The translations under genes were made by a program, and so were the position numbers. Below, piece after piece: positions 50,536-58,870 of a stretch of 64,000 bases of DNA; position 1 is the first letter of the stretch, and every line of letters starts with the position of its first letter. Below the pieces are notes generated by a model. That model made no database searches, was not told the DNA's origin, and saw nothing but the letters and a program-made list of their open reading frames with translations. Source of the stretch: Acidimicrobiaceae bacterium (GTDB taxonomy: Bacteria > Actinomycetota > Acidimicrobiia > Acidimicrobiales > Ilumatobacteraceae); assembly GCA_016722025.1 (NCBI GenBank), contig JADKGZ010000013.1, positions 1 to 64,000 on the forward strand, read 5' to 3'.

Positions 50536-51738
50536 TCAAAGAGCAGTCACCCCGAAGACGACGCGACGGCTCTTCTCGGGCAACTCGTTGCCGTCGGCAT
50601 CCCTGATCAGCTCTGTCATCCCGAACCCCTTGGCACTGAGGTCGGCAGTCGGCACGCCGCGTGCGACGAGCGCGTCGAGCACCGCGGCGGCGCGCTGCTC
50701 GCTGAGGGTGAGGTTGCGGGCCGGGTCGCCTTCGCTGTCGGTGTGGCCCTGCACCTCGATGGCAACACCCGCATAGCGCTTGGCGATGCCGGCCACGCGT
50801 TGCACGGTGGCGACCGACACCGCACCGATGGTGGTGCTTCCCTTGTCGAACAGGATCGGCTCGGCGGCCACCAGTGCGTTCAGCTCGGCCTCGAGCGCAG
50901 CCGCCTGCTCGGGGGTCGCGGTGGGGCGCGGGACGAGGTCGGCGGCGATACCCACCTCTGCTGCCGCCGTGGTGAACGTTGCGCGCATGGCGTCGTCGGC
51001 ATACGACCCGCTGACGAGCACGCTGCTGCCGTTCCAGCCGAGATCGCCGGCGACCAGGTTCACCGGCATCAGCGCCAGCAGCGCGAGCAGTCCATCGAAC
51101 TGCTCGCTTGGCACCAGCACCGAGGGCGGGCCAACCGTCAACCGGTCGTCGACGTTGCCGGCGTCGACCGCCGCGGCGGCCCCCTGCACGAGCGCGAGAC
51201 GCTCGAGGTCGGTGCTCATCGTGCCGGTGAGCACGAGCCGCCCGTCGATCAACTGCGCATTGAACAGCACCGGTTGCGCGATGGCGGTGGAGGACGGTGC
51301 CACCGTGGTCGTTGCCCCGAGCGTGGTGGTAGTGGTGGCAACGGTGGTGGCAGTCGCTGGCGCCGTGGTGGTGGCTGCCGGGCTGGTGGGCACCGTGGTG
51401 GGCAAGGTGGTGGGCGCGTCGGCACCACCGGTCACGCCGCACGAGGCGTCGATCTCGATGGTGCGCACCCCCCACACCGACTCGGCGGCCGCCACCGCCG
51501 ACGCTGGGTCGGCGAGCGGCGCCGGACACCGCAGCGAGCCGTCTTGCCCGGAGAACGCTGCGTCCACCACCACGCCGTCGTCGGCCAACCGCTGCTCGAC
51601 CCGCCGGCTCAAGTCTGCTTGGAGGAGCGGCACCTGCACCGCCGCCCCCACCACGAACAGTGCGCCGAGTGCGAGCGCCGCCGCGACCAGGATCCGGCGC
51701 CGCGAACGCGTGCTGCGATGGTCCGGCACGTTCGTCAT
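50536..51738 (-). CDS. OmpA-family protein with BON-like domain (ArfA-like)
   Basis: A 400-residue membrane-anchored protein. TM helix near 18-38 (ILVAAALALGALFVVGAAV), a Thr-rich linker (near 110-145), BON-type repeats (150-270, LIDGRLVLTGTMSTDLERL) and a C-terminal OmpA peptidoglycan-binding domain (275-400, EVQGHTDSEGDPARNLTLSE). The BON+OmpA layout is that of mycobacterial ArfA/OmpATb. ATG 51738 is preferred; GTG 51756 is an alternative. Followed by the coiled-coil/HhH gene. Confidence 0.82.
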   Translation of the reverse strand: MTNVPDHRSTRSRRRILVAAALALGALFVVGAAVQVPLLQADLSRRVEQRLADDGVVVDAAFSGQDGSLRCPAPLADPASAVAAAESVWGVRTIEIDASCGVTGGADAPTTLPTTVPTSPAATTTAPATATTVATTTTTLGATTTVAPSSTAIAQPVLFNAQLIDGRLVLTGTMSTDLERLALVQGAAAAVDAGNVDDRLTVGPPSVLVPSEQFDGLLALLALMPVNLVAGDLGWNGSSVLVSGSYADDAMRATFTTAAAEVGIAADLVPRPTATPEQAAALEAELNALVAAEPILFDKGSTTIGAVSVATVQRVAGIAKRYAGVAIEVQGHTDSEGDPARNLTLSEQRAAAVLDALVARGVPTADLSAKGFGMTELIRDADGNELPEKSRRVVFGVTAL

Positions 51739-51782
51739 CAACGGTGAGACTCGCACGCTGGGAATCGCGAACGCAACAGCAG

Positions 51783-51788
51783 TACCGT
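51783..51788 (+). promoter_or_regulatory. -10 TACCGT
   Basis: TACCGT, 7 nt before GTG 51796. Confidence 0.5.
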
Positions 51789-51795
51789 TGCTGCC

Positions 51796-52692
51796 GTGAA
51801 CATCACCCGACGCCAGGTGCTCGCCGCCGCAGGCAGTGCCGCCCTACTCGCTGCATGTGGCAGCGACTCGAACGCCTCCGACTCCAGCGCCAGTACCGGC
51901 ACCGACGCTGCTGCCAGCGATCCCACCACACCCCCCGAAGGTGGCTGGGCGCTTGTGCAACGCTTCCCCAACCATCCGTTGTTCACCCCGGGCGACGTGC
52001 GCCTGCCGGTCTCGCTGGCCGACGCCGACCGCATGCTCGACAACGGGCCGGCCACCATCACCGGCTGGATCGAGGACTTCAACGGCACACGAGTCACCGA
52101 CGTGGTGGGCACCCGCCGCAGCGATGGCCTGCCCACTCCGTACTGGGAGGTGCGAGCCACGCTCGATGCAGCCGTGGTGTACACGATGCGCATCGACGGC
52201 GACGACGGGTTCGGCGCCACCTTCGAACTGTTCGATCCTGCCGACGTGATCACTCCTGCCACGGGCACCGCGCTCGAGCCGTTCGACACACCCACCAAGG
52301 ATGACCACCGCGGCGTCGAGCCGTACTGCTCGCTCACGCCCGACCCGTGCCCGTTGCACGCAGTCACGCTCACCGAAGCGCTGCAGTCGGGCAAGCGGGT
52401 GGTGTACATGGTGGGCACCCCCGCGCACTGCACCACCGGCACCTGCACGCCGGGCCTGCAGTTCCTGATGGCCGAGCACGAACGCGTGGGTGACGAGATC
52501 GTGATGGTGCACGCCGACGTGTACGCCGATGCGGAGGCCACCACCGTTGCTCCTGCGGTGGAGGCGCTGGGCGTGCAGTACGAGCCGATCATCTACTTCT
52601 GTGCCGCCGACGGCACCATCGTCGATCGCCTCGACGCCGTGTGGGACCGTGGCGAGCTCACCGAACGCATCGACCTGCTGCTGGCCGGCTGA
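51796..52692 (+). CDS. Tat lipoprotein with thioredoxin-like C-terminal half
   Basis: A 298-residue lipoprotein. Tat signal TRRQVLAAAG and lipobox ALLAACGSD. The C-terminal half (LTEALQSGKRVVYMVGTPAHC, then TTGTCTPGLQFL) resembles a thioredoxin/TlpA-like fold with Cys pairs in PAHCTTGTCTP, but a canonical CxxC is not seen (CTTGTC spacing). The middle resembles an immunoglobulin-like sandwich (VVYTMRIDGDDGFGATFELF). A redox or copper-chaperone-like function is possible but unproven. GTG with TACCGT 7 nt upstream. Confidence 0.7.
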   Translation: MNITRRQVLAAAGSAALLAACGSDSNASDSSASTGTDAAASDPTTPPEGGWALVQRFPNHPLFTPGDVRLPVSLADADRMLDNGPATITGWIEDFNGTRVTDVVGTRRSDGLPTPYWEVRATLDAAVVYTMRIDGDDGFGATFELFDPADVITPATGTALEPFDTPTKDDHRGVEPYCSLTPDPCPLHAVTLTEALQSGKRVVYMVGTPAHCTTGTCTPGLQFLMAEHERVGDEIVMVHADVYADAEATTVAPAVEALGVQYEPIIYFCAADGTIVDRLDAVWDRGELTERIDLLLAG

Positions 52693-52733
52693 CCGGTTCA
52701 GCTGAACCGGATCAGCTGACCCGAGTCAGCTGA
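52693..52733. terminator. Palindrome and triple TCAGCTGA between convergent genes
   Basis: An 18-bp perfect palindrome CCGGTTCAGCTGAACCGG (52693-52710) and TCAGCTGA at 52698, 52712 and 52726, spaced 14 bp. It fills the gap between a plus-strand gene ending 52692 and erpA ending 52726, so a bidirectional terminator is likely. Confidence 0.55.
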
Positions 52734-53052
52734 ACGACTGGCCGCAGCCGCAGCTGCGAGTGGCGTTGGGGTTGGTGATCGCGAAGCCGGCCTGGTTGAG
52801 GCCGTCCTTGTAGTCGAGCGTGGCGCCCAGCAGCAGTTGCGCCGAGGCGGGGTCGACGACGACGCTCACCTGATCGGGCCCGAACTGAGCCGTCTCGTCG
52901 TCGTCGGCGAAATCGCCGTCGAAGAACATCTCGTACGAGAAACCGCTGCACCCACCGGGGCGAACAGCCACGCGCAAGGCGAGATCGGTGGCGCCTTCGG
53001 CTTCGAGTAGTTCCTTCACCTTGCGGGCGGCGCTGTCGGTGACCGTGATCAT
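52726..53052 (-). CDS. erpA: Iron-sulphur cluster insertion protein (A-type carrier)
   Basis: A 108-residue HesB/IscA/ErpA carrier. The three cluster cysteines are in PGGCSGFSYEM and SCGCGQSF. It transfers [Fe-S] clusters to apoproteins. ATG 53052 with AAGGAG upstream. Four degenerate copies of CGTGTGAGCTGG lie in the 5' region. Mrp, another Fe-S carrier, is the divergent neighbour, so the pair suits joint cluster assembly. Confidence 0.9.
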   Translation of the reverse strand: MITVTDSAARKVKELLEAEGATDLALRVAVRPGGCSGFSYEMFFDGDFADDDETAQFGPDQVSVVVDPASAQLLLGATLDYKDGLNQAGFAITNPNATRSCGCGQSFS

Positions 53053-53065
53053 GGGGGCTCCTTGT

Positions 53066-53136
53066 CGTGTGAGCTGGGTCTTGGCTGGGTCGTGTGAGCT
53101 GGAACGTGTGGGCTGGTGCCGAGTGGCGTGAGCTGG
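53066..53136 (-). repeat. Degenerate repeats upstream of erpA
   Basis: Four copies of CGTGTGAGCTGG (two exact, two with changes) starting at 53066, 53091, 53105 and 53125, just 5' of the erpA ribosome site. Confidence 0.65.
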
Positions 53137-53175
53137 CTTTCCAGGGCTGGTCGAGAGTGTAACCAGGAATTACCG

Positions 53176-53181
53176 TAGCAT
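53176..53181 (+). promoter_or_regulatory. -10 TAGCAT for mrp
   Basis: TAGCAT, 7 nt before GTG 53189. Confidence 0.5.
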
Positions 53182-53188
53182 TGGCTTC

Positions 53189-54409
53189 GTGATTACAGAC
53201 CCGCCGTCCGTCGATGAGGTCACCGCACTGTTGCGGGCCGTGATCGACCCCGAGCTGGGGGCCGACATCGTCACCCTCGGCATGGTGCCGGGCGTGTCGG
53301 TGGCCGCCGACGGCGTGGTCACCGTCGGCATCAAGCTCACCATCGGCGGCTGCCCGCTGCGCGCGCAGATCAAGAAGGACGTCGAGAGCCGCGTGGCGGT
53401 GCACCCCGGCGTGCGCGACGTGCGCATCGAGTGGGGCGAGATGAGCAGCGAAGAGCGCACCGACGTGATGCTCAAGGCGCGCTGGAACGCCCGCGAGAAC
53501 GCCGCCGACACGGCCATCGCCGTCACCACCCGGGTGCTGGCCATCGCGAGCGGTAAGGGTGGCGTGGGCAAGAGCTCGGTCACGGTCAATCTGGCTGCCG
53601 CCGTGGCCGCGCAGGGGTTCACCGTCGGCGTGCTCGACGCCGACATCTGGGGCTTCTCGGTGCCCCGCCTGCTGGGCATCGACGAGCCACTCGAGGCCCA
53701 GAAGGTGGAAGGCAGCGACAAGCCACGCATCATCCCCAACGAGTTGGTGGTCGGCCGCGGGCTCTCCAAGGGGCTGTTGAAGGTGGTCAGCACCGGCTTC
53801 CTGGTGGGCGAGGACACCGCGCTGATGTGGCGTGGCCTGATGCTCACCAAAGCGGTCGAGCAGTTCCTCAACGACGTGGAGTGGGGCGAGCTCGACTACC
53901 TGTTCATCGACATGCCGCCGGGCACCGGCGACGTGCAGATGGGCCTGGCGCGAATGCTGCCGCGCACGGATCTGCTCATCGTCACCACGCCGGCGCTCGC
54001 CGCCCAGAAGGTGGCCGCACGCGCCGCCGACATGGCCCGGCGCAGCTTCCTGCGCGTGTGCGGCGTGATCGAGAACATGAGCGCGTTCACCTGCGAGCAC
54101 GGCACGTCGTACGCCCTGTTCGGCGAAGGTGGCGGGCAAGCGCTGGCCGACCAAGTCGGCGTGCCGCTGCTGGGCCGCATCCCGCTCGAGCCGGCGGTGG
54201 CTGCCGGCGGCGACGCTGGCGTGCCGGTTGCCCTGGCCGGCACCGGCCCGGCCGCCGACGAGTTCCGAGCCATCGCTCGCCTCATCGTGGAGGAAGTGGC
54301 ACCGCCCACCAACATGGCCGGGTGCAGCGCCCGCATGCTGGGCATGGTGGCCGCCGCCCTCGACGCCAAGGACGCCGCTGCGAACGGGCCTCAGGCCAGC
54401 GACTCGTAG
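53189..54409 (+). CDS. mrp: Mrp/ApbC-type iron-sulphur carrier ATPase
   Basis: A 406-residue protein. N-terminal MIP18/DUF59 domain (residues 5-95, AVIDPELGADIVTLGMV and LTIGGCPL) and a Mrp/NBP35 P-loop ATPase with ASGKGGVGKSSVTVN (about 120-134), DADIWGFSVP and FIDMPPGTGDVQ. The CxxC of the family is not obvious; a single Cys lies in RVCGVIENMSAFTC. GTG 53189. Its 3' end overlaps the convergent Nudix gene by 19 nt. Confidence 0.9.
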   Translation: MITDPPSVDEVTALLRAVIDPELGADIVTLGMVPGVSVAADGVVTVGIKLTIGGCPLRAQIKKDVESRVAVHPGVRDVRIEWGEMSSEERTDVMLKARWNARENAADTAIAVTTRVLAIASGKGGVGKSSVTVNLAAAVAAQGFTVGVLDADIWGFSVPRLLGIDEPLEAQKVEGSDKPRIIPNELVVGRGLSKGLLKVVSTGFLVGEDTALMWRGLMLTKAVEQFLNDVEWGELDYLFIDMPPGTGDVQMGLARMLPRTDLLIVTTPALAAQKVAARAADMARRSFLRVCGVIENMSAFTCEHGTSYALFGEGGGQALADQVGVPLLGRIPLEPAVAAGGDAGVPVALAGTGPAADEFRAIARLIVEEVAPPTNMAGCSARMLGMVAAALDAKDAAANGPQASDS

Positions 54410-55119
54410 TCGGCATCATCGGGCATCGCGACGCCGATGATGCGACCCGATTCGCCGAACCGGATCTTGGGCAGGATGCATGGCGGCGTGCCCACGGCCC
54501 AGCCGGCGGCCATCGCCGACTCGACGGTGCCGTGCGCCTCGAGGAACCGCAGGTTGGTGACGGTGGGCGGCATCAACTGCAACTCGCCCGCTTCCCAGCG
54601 CGCCAGCGCATCCGCCGGGCGCACCCACATGCTGGCCACCGTCTCGTTGTCGTCGTGGTGGAAGGTCTGCCCGGCGGGGCTGGCGGCCATGAAGAACCTG
54701 GTGTCGAAGCGACGGGCGGTTTCACCCTTGGGTGTGATCCAGTGGCTCGTCCAGGGCAGGGCGTCGGTGGCCAGGCGCAACCCGTGGTCGGCGGCGAGCG
54801 CGCGCACGTCGACGTCGCCGTCGTACACCGCGGTGCGGTGCGCGAGCGCCGGATGACCGTCGTCGACCATCCGCCCGTCGGCATCGACGGCCAGCAGCAC
54901 GCCGGCCTCCTCGTAGCACTCACGAACTGCGGCCACCCGATAGCCCTCGTCGCCCTCACCGTCGGCGGCATCCACCTTGCCGCCGGGGAACACGTACATG
55001 CCACCCGCAAACACCGCGTTGTTGGTGCGGCGCAGCATGAACACCTCCAAGCCAAGGGTGGTGTCACGCAGCAGCATCACTGTTGCGGCGGGCTTCACGG
55101 GTACCTCGGCGTTCGTCAT
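54391..55119 (-). CDS. Nudix hydrolase (NUDT19-like)
   Basis: A 242-residue Nudix protein with an interrupted Nudix box (FPGGKVDAADGEGDEGYRVA, then AVRECYEEAGVLL) containing REcxEEaG. NUDT19-type family members hydrolyse CoA or acyl-CoA diphosphates; the substrate here is not determined. Start ATG 55119 with TACCGT 9 nt upstream. It overlaps mrp tail-to-tail. Confidence 0.8.
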   Translation of the reverse strand: MTNAEVPVKPAATVMLLRDTTLGLEVFMLRRTNNAVFAGGMYVFPGGKVDAADGEGDEGYRVAAVRECYEEAGVLLAVDADGRMVDDGHPALAHRTAVYDGDVDVRALAADHGLRLATDALPWTSHWITPKGETARRFDTRFFMAASPAGQTFHHDDNETVASMWVRPADALARWEAGELQLMPPTVTNLRFLEAHGTVESAMAAGWAVGTPPCILPKIRFGESGRIIGVAMPDDADYESLA

Positions 55120-55128
55120 ACGTTCGGC

Positions 55129-55134
55129 ACGGTA
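55129..55134 (-). promoter_or_regulatory. -10 TACCGT for the Nudix gene
   Basis: TACCGT on minus, 9 nt before ATG 55119. Confidence 0.4.
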
Positions 55135-55160
55135 CTTGCTGGCCGGCGACGGGCTCCCAG

Positions 55161-56196
55161 TCAGCCGTTGGTGTTCACCACTGCCAGCTCGCCGGTGACG
55201 AAGGTGACCGGCTCGCTGGTCCACACGTAGTCGGCCATCGGCTCGGTGTAGCCGTTGGCCCAGAAGGTGACGGCATAGGTGATGCGAGCCTGGATGGTCA
55301 CCGAGCCGGGCCCAGGCGGCGTCCACATGCACGCACCGTTCACACCCGGCGGCGACTGCTCGGGCAGCTCCGGCATCGCCGGAAAGGCCACGCTGTCGGC
55401 CGTGGCCGCACCCGGTGCGGCAACGCACGCGACCACCCCGCTGAACGCGTCCGAGGGCTTGTCGGGGTTGGGCACGAAGTGCACCTCGAACTCGAGCGCG
55501 CTCGGCTCCGTGAGCAGGAGCAGCGTCCAGCCCAGGTAGTAGTCGGGCAGCGACTTCTGCACCCGCCATGCACTGGGTCGCACTGCCAGCCACGTCGGGA
55601 AGCGGGTGACCAGACCACCCCAGGTGTCGACCACCGGGTTGCGGTAGACCACCGGACGCTCCAGCTGGAGGTGGTTGTAGAGGTCGGCCGCGTAGGGTCG
55701 CGGGTCGAGCAGCGGGTCGTTCACCGAGACGGGGAAGGCGGCGCCGACGAGGTCGAAACGCGAGTCGCAGTAGACGGCGAAGTACCGAACTGCATCGGCC
55801 AGCGGGCCACCGCTGACACCATGCATCGTGTTGTCGGCCAGCGATGGTTCCGGCGAGAACGACGACGGCACCTCGCGGAACACGAACCTGGTGGAGATGA
55901 CGACCTGGCCCGCGACGTAGGGGGTGCCGTCCGACGTCTCGCCATCTTGTTCGGCCGTGAACTGGCACGTGGCGCTGTCACCGCCGCCGAACGTCGCGAA
56001 TGCCGAGTCACCAGGAATCGACGACTGCCGGGTCAGCCCGCCACTCGAGTTCCGCGTCTCCACCGTCCGCCCCCCAGGCACAAACACCGGCGGCAGCTCG
56101 TCGGATGGATCCGGCACGCGGCTTGATGCTCTACTCCACCCATCGCAGTCGTGGCCAGCGCAAGCACGGTCAGAATTGGGAAGACCCCTTTCTCAC
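55161..56196 (-). CDS. Secreted protein of unknown function, two frameshifts near its start
   Basis: About 340 residues after repair. GTG 56196 overlaps the stop of the upstream lipoprotein (GTGA) and has GGAGG 6 nt before it. The signal peptide (VRKGVFPILTVLALATTAM) is restored if the C4 run at 56185-56188 is one base longer, and a second correction near 56120-56140 joins it to the long intact frame beginning VPDPSDELPPVF. The mature part has no recognised family (blocks FVFREVPSSFSPEPSLADN and FAVYCDSRFDLVGAAFPV). Without repair, an isolated frame from GTG 56117 would lack a signal. Confidence 0.6.
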
Positions 56197-57014
56197 CAGC
56201 AACCTCCAGGAATCCCGGACTGCTTGTCGACAGTCCACGCCCCATTCATCACCACGAGTCTTGAGGCTCGAGCACGCTCTTCGACACCCTGAACAGATCC
56301 CTCGGCAATAGAACCATTCGGCAACCTGAAGACCGCTCCGTCGAGAAGGCAGTCTGCAACGATCGCAGTCTCCGCCGAACGTTCGTCACCAATCACCTGA
56401 GGCCTTAGGACGACTCCAAGATCTAGATCCGCCACCTGCCCCTCCGCACGAAATGGAAGCAGAAAGTCACGGTAGATGGCGCCGCCATCTGCGTAGAACT
56501 CGGTCCAGCCGGGGAGGTCAAGGTCCATCGGGTTCGATGTGATGGCGGTGTAGTAGGTCAGCTGCGCTTGCAGGTAGGCCTCGATGATGGGACGGTCAGC
56601 TTCGTTGAGGGTCCAGGGGTAGGTGCTCTCGTCGGTCTCCTCGACCTGGATGACGGCCCACAGCTTGGGCATCAGTTCGTAGACGAGGCCGGGTGCGGCG
56701 ACGCCGGGGGCGGAATCCACCAGGCGCCAGGGGCCATCGGGTGAGAGGCCGACCACGGGTACCGCCACGGGCACCGTGGTGGGTGCGGCGGGCGCGGTGG
56801 TCTCGGGCAGGGTGGGGCCGGCGGTGCTGGAGGTGGCGGCGGATGCACTGGCGGTCGGCGGCGGGGCCGTCGGCGCCGGCGGGGCCGTGGGCAGAGTGGG
56901 CACAGCCCCTTCGCCGGCGCCGCTCGAGCAGCCTGTCAGCGCCACACCCCACAGCGACGCGGCACCGAACGCCGCGCCACACAGAACCGTCACCAACCCA
57001 CCACGAGCATGCAC
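56193..57014 (-). CDS. Lipoprotein of unknown function
   Basis: A 273-residue lipoprotein. Lipobox VALTGCSSG, a Pro/Thr/Ala-rich stalk (residues 32-85), and a globular part with YLQAQLTYYTAITSNPMDLD. No family recognised. GTG 57014 has GGAGG 8 nt upstream; a longer form from 57050 is possible. It is coupled to the following secreted protein by a GTGA overlap, so both may form an envelope unit. Confidence 0.6.
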   Translation of the reverse strand: MHARGGLVTVLCGAAFGAASLWGVALTGCSSGAGEGAVPTLPTAPPAPTAPPPTASASAATSSTAGPTLPETTAPAAPTTVPVAVPVVGLSPDGPWRLVDSAPGVAAPGLVYELMPKLWAVIQVEETDESTYPWTLNEADRPIIEAYLQAQLTYYTAITSNPMDLDLPGWTEFYADGGAIYRDFLLPFRAEGQVADLDLGVVLRPQVIGDERSAETAIVADCLLDGAVFRLPNGSIAEGSVQGVEERARASRLVVMNGAWTVDKQSGIPGGCW

Positions 57015-57154
57015 CGCCGCCACCTCCACTACTGCTGCAACCACCCGCACCTACTGGGCACAGCAATTCCGCCGAATCGGTAAAGACCGTAGCAAGATTT
57101 CATGAAGCGCCGAACACGGCCGGTGAGCGTGGGCGGCAGGCGGCCGCCGGCGGG

Positions 57155-57160
57155 TAGGGT
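57155..57160 (+). promoter_or_regulatory. -10 TAGGGT for orn
   Basis: TAGGGT, 7 nt before GTG 57168. Confidence 0.5.
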
Positions 57161-57167
57161 CCAGCCC

Positions 57168-57755
57168 GTGCTCGTCTGGATGGACCTTGAGATGACCGGC
57201 CTCGAACCGGCCCACAACGTGATCGTGGAAATCGCGACGATCATCACCGACGACGAGCTCAACATCGTCGCCGAAGGCCCCGATCTGGTGGTGCACCAGC
57301 CCGAGGAAGCGCTGGCGATGATGGAGCAGATCGTCGTCGAGATGCACACCAAGAGCGGGCTGCTCGACCAGATCCGCGCCAGCACCATCACGCTCGAGGA
57401 AGCAGGGGCGCAGACGCTCGCGTTCATCAAGCAGCACGTGCCAGAGGCCCGCAAGGTGCCGCTGTGCGGCAACTCCATCGGCATGGATCGTCGCTTCCTT
57501 GCCGCCTACCTGCCCGAGATCGAGAACCACCTGCACTACCGCAGCGTCGACGTGAGCAGCGTGAAGGAGCTCGTGCGTCGCTGGTACCCGTCGTTGCTCA
57601 ACGGGCGCGGGCAGAAGGCGGGCTCGCACCGCGCGCTCGACGACATCCGCGAGAGCGTTGCCGAGCTGCAGTACTACCGCGAGCACATCTTCGTACCGGC
57701 TGGTTCAGTCGTCGCGCCAGTCGTCGCAGTGGCCGACCCCTCAGACGCCGGCTGA
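57168..57755 (+). CDS. orn: Oligoribonuclease
   Basis: A 195-residue DEDDh 3'-5' exonuclease that degrades 2-5-nt RNAs, including pGpG. Exo I WMDLEMTGLEP, Exo II GNSIGMDRRFL, Exo III HRALDDIRESV (general-base His and Asp). GTG 57168 is the usual family start (VWMDLEMTGL). An upstream in-frame ATG at 57102 would add 22 residues that homologues lack. It overlaps the thioesterase tail by 15 nt. Confidence 0.93.
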   Translation: MLVWMDLEMTGLEPAHNVIVEIATIITDDELNIVAEGPDLVVHQPEEALAMMEQIVVEMHTKSGLLDQIRASTITLEEAGAQTLAFIKQHVPEARKVPLCGNSIGMDRRFLAAYLPEIENHLHYRSVDVSSVKELVRRWYPSLLNGRGQKAGSHRALDDIRESVAELQYYREHIFVPAGSVVAPVVAVADPSDAG

Positions 57756-58478
57756 CACGCGCACCGCGGCGAACTGCTCGCCGGCGGCCCCCACCAACCA
57801 ACCGTCGAAGCCGTCGTCACGGGCCACCGCGCACCAGCGCACCTGATGTCCGCGTTCGATCGGCTCGCCGTGCTCGATGACCGCCGTGAGCGGCGCCCGC
57901 AGTGCTCGCCGCTGGGCGAGCTCCTGCTCGATCGCCGCCCAGTAGACAGCGTTGTTGACGTGCTCGAGCACGTCGAAGTCGACGAACCGCAGCGGCCACG
58001 GCACACCGCTCGACCACGCATCGGAGGGAGCCGGCGCCAGCTGCGCCTTCGAGCCCACGCGCCGACCGGCGGCCGACGGACCGAACACGTCGAGGAACGC
58101 CTCCGGCATGCGCGCCGGCCGTAGCGACCGGCCGTCGAGGTGCACCCACAACGTGGCGGCCTCCACGTGACCGCCTGCGCCACCGACCACGCTGATGCGC
58201 CGCTCGGCCCACGCGGCGCCGAAACCGGCGCACCACGTGCGCAGCGTCAGCGGCTCCAGATACGCAGGGAACGAGTGCACCGCGAGTGCGGTGCGGCGCA
58301 CCACCCACGTGTACTCGCCGAAGCCGGCGGCCCTGGCGTCGTCGTCGCTCACGTCTTGCAGGTGGCGGGCCATCGCATCGAGCCGAGCCCGCCCACCCGG
58401 CGACGAGTCGCCCAGGCGCACCGCCGCCGCACCCTCATGAATGCGGCCCACGGAGGGCGCCGGCACGAAGGGGAACAT
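57741..58478 (-). CDS. Acyl-ACP thioesterase (FatA-like)
   Basis: A 245-residue double-hotdog protein. First hotdog: GEYTWVVRRTALAVHSFPAY and LEPLTLRTWCAGFGAAWAER; second: RFVDFDVLEHVNNAVYWAAI, with the Asn-His pair typical of acyl-ACP thioesterases. It would release fatty acids from ACP. ATG 58478 with TATTGT 7 nt upstream on minus, inside the AT-rich element shared with the whiB7 leader. Confidence 0.75.
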   Translation of the reverse strand: MFPFVPAPSVGRIHEGAAAVRLGDSSPGGRARLDAMARHLQDVSDDDARAAGFGEYTWVVRRTALAVHSFPAYLEPLTLRTWCAGFGAAWAERRISVVGGAGGHVEAATLWVHLDGRSLRPARMPEAFLDVFGPSAAGRRVGSKAQLAPAPSDAWSSGVPWPLRFVDFDVLEHVNNAVYWAAIEQELAQRRALRAPLTAVIEHGEPIERGHQVRWCAVARDDGFDGWLVGAAGEQFAAVRVSAGV

Positions 58479-58483
58479 TGCAG

Positions 58484-58503
58484 TGACAATAAATCAGTTG
58501 ACG
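58484..58503 (+). promoter_or_regulatory. AT-rich element and TTGACG upstream of the whiB7 leader
   Basis: An AT-rich stretch (TGACAATAAATCAG) directly precedes TTGACG (58498-58503), unusual in this GC-rich DNA and like the AT-rich box next to -35 at WhiB7-controlled promoters. No clear -10 was found. Confidence 0.35.
58486..58491 (-). promoter_or_regulatory. -10 TATTGT for the thioesterase gene
   Basis: TATTGT on minus, 7 nt before ATG 58478. Confidence 0.45.
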
Positions 58504-58588
58504 ATCGTGCGCTGACGTGATTGCCTAGTCGCTGATGTGCCGCGAACGGCAGCTCATCACCACGACCACGGAAGGTACACGAAGAACC

Positions 58589-58771
58589 ATGAAGCGCACG
58601 GACCTCGCACTTGAACTGGCACCCGTTGCCGGCGCTGCGCGTTCGTGTGGCGTATTTGGTCACGGCTACCAGTGGCGCATGCGGTCCGCAGCCAACCCGA
58701 TGAACGTCACGTCCATCAATGCAACCGCAACCAAGCGCACTGCCCGACGCCTCGGGATGCTCACGACGTAA
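58589..58771 (+). CDS. Leader ORF upstream of whiB7
   Basis: A 60-residue ORF (MKRTDLALELAPVAGAARSC, then GVFGHGYQWRMRSA and so on) with GGAAGG upstream of its ATG. No known fold. It ends 24 nt before a strong terminator and lies within the whiB7 leader, the position of the regulatory uORF of mycobacterial whiB7. Its last codons overlap the left arm of a candidate antiterminator (58743-58755). It may therefore act by ribosome position, not by its product (inference). Confidence 0.6.
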   Translation: MKRTDLALELAPVAGAARSCGVFGHGYQWRMRSAANPMNVTSINATATKRTARRLGMLTT

Positions 58772-58837
58772 CGCACGTCGCAAGCTCCACACCGAGGCCG
58801 TCGGGATCGCAAGATCCTGGCGGCCTTTCTGGTTTTT
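58743..58837 (+). promoter_or_regulatory. whiB7 attenuator: terminator and competing antiterminator
   Basis: Terminator: 13-bp stem (two G-T pairs) with GCAA loop at 58796-58825, followed by TTTCTGGTTTTT. Antiterminator: 58743-58755 pairs with 58792-58805 (13 bp, one bulge), blocking the terminator's 5' arm. A 6-bp hairpin (58764-58780) spans the leader-ORF stop. Confidence 0.65.
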
Positions 58838-58870
58838 CCACCTTCTTCCGTCCGAGAGGAACACCCCGAT

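Noticed and set aside
58535..58771. A longer leader protein from ATG 58535
   Set aside because: ATG 58589 has the better ribosome site (GGAAGG) and the extra residues (RQLITTTTEGTRRT) look non-natural; not excluded.
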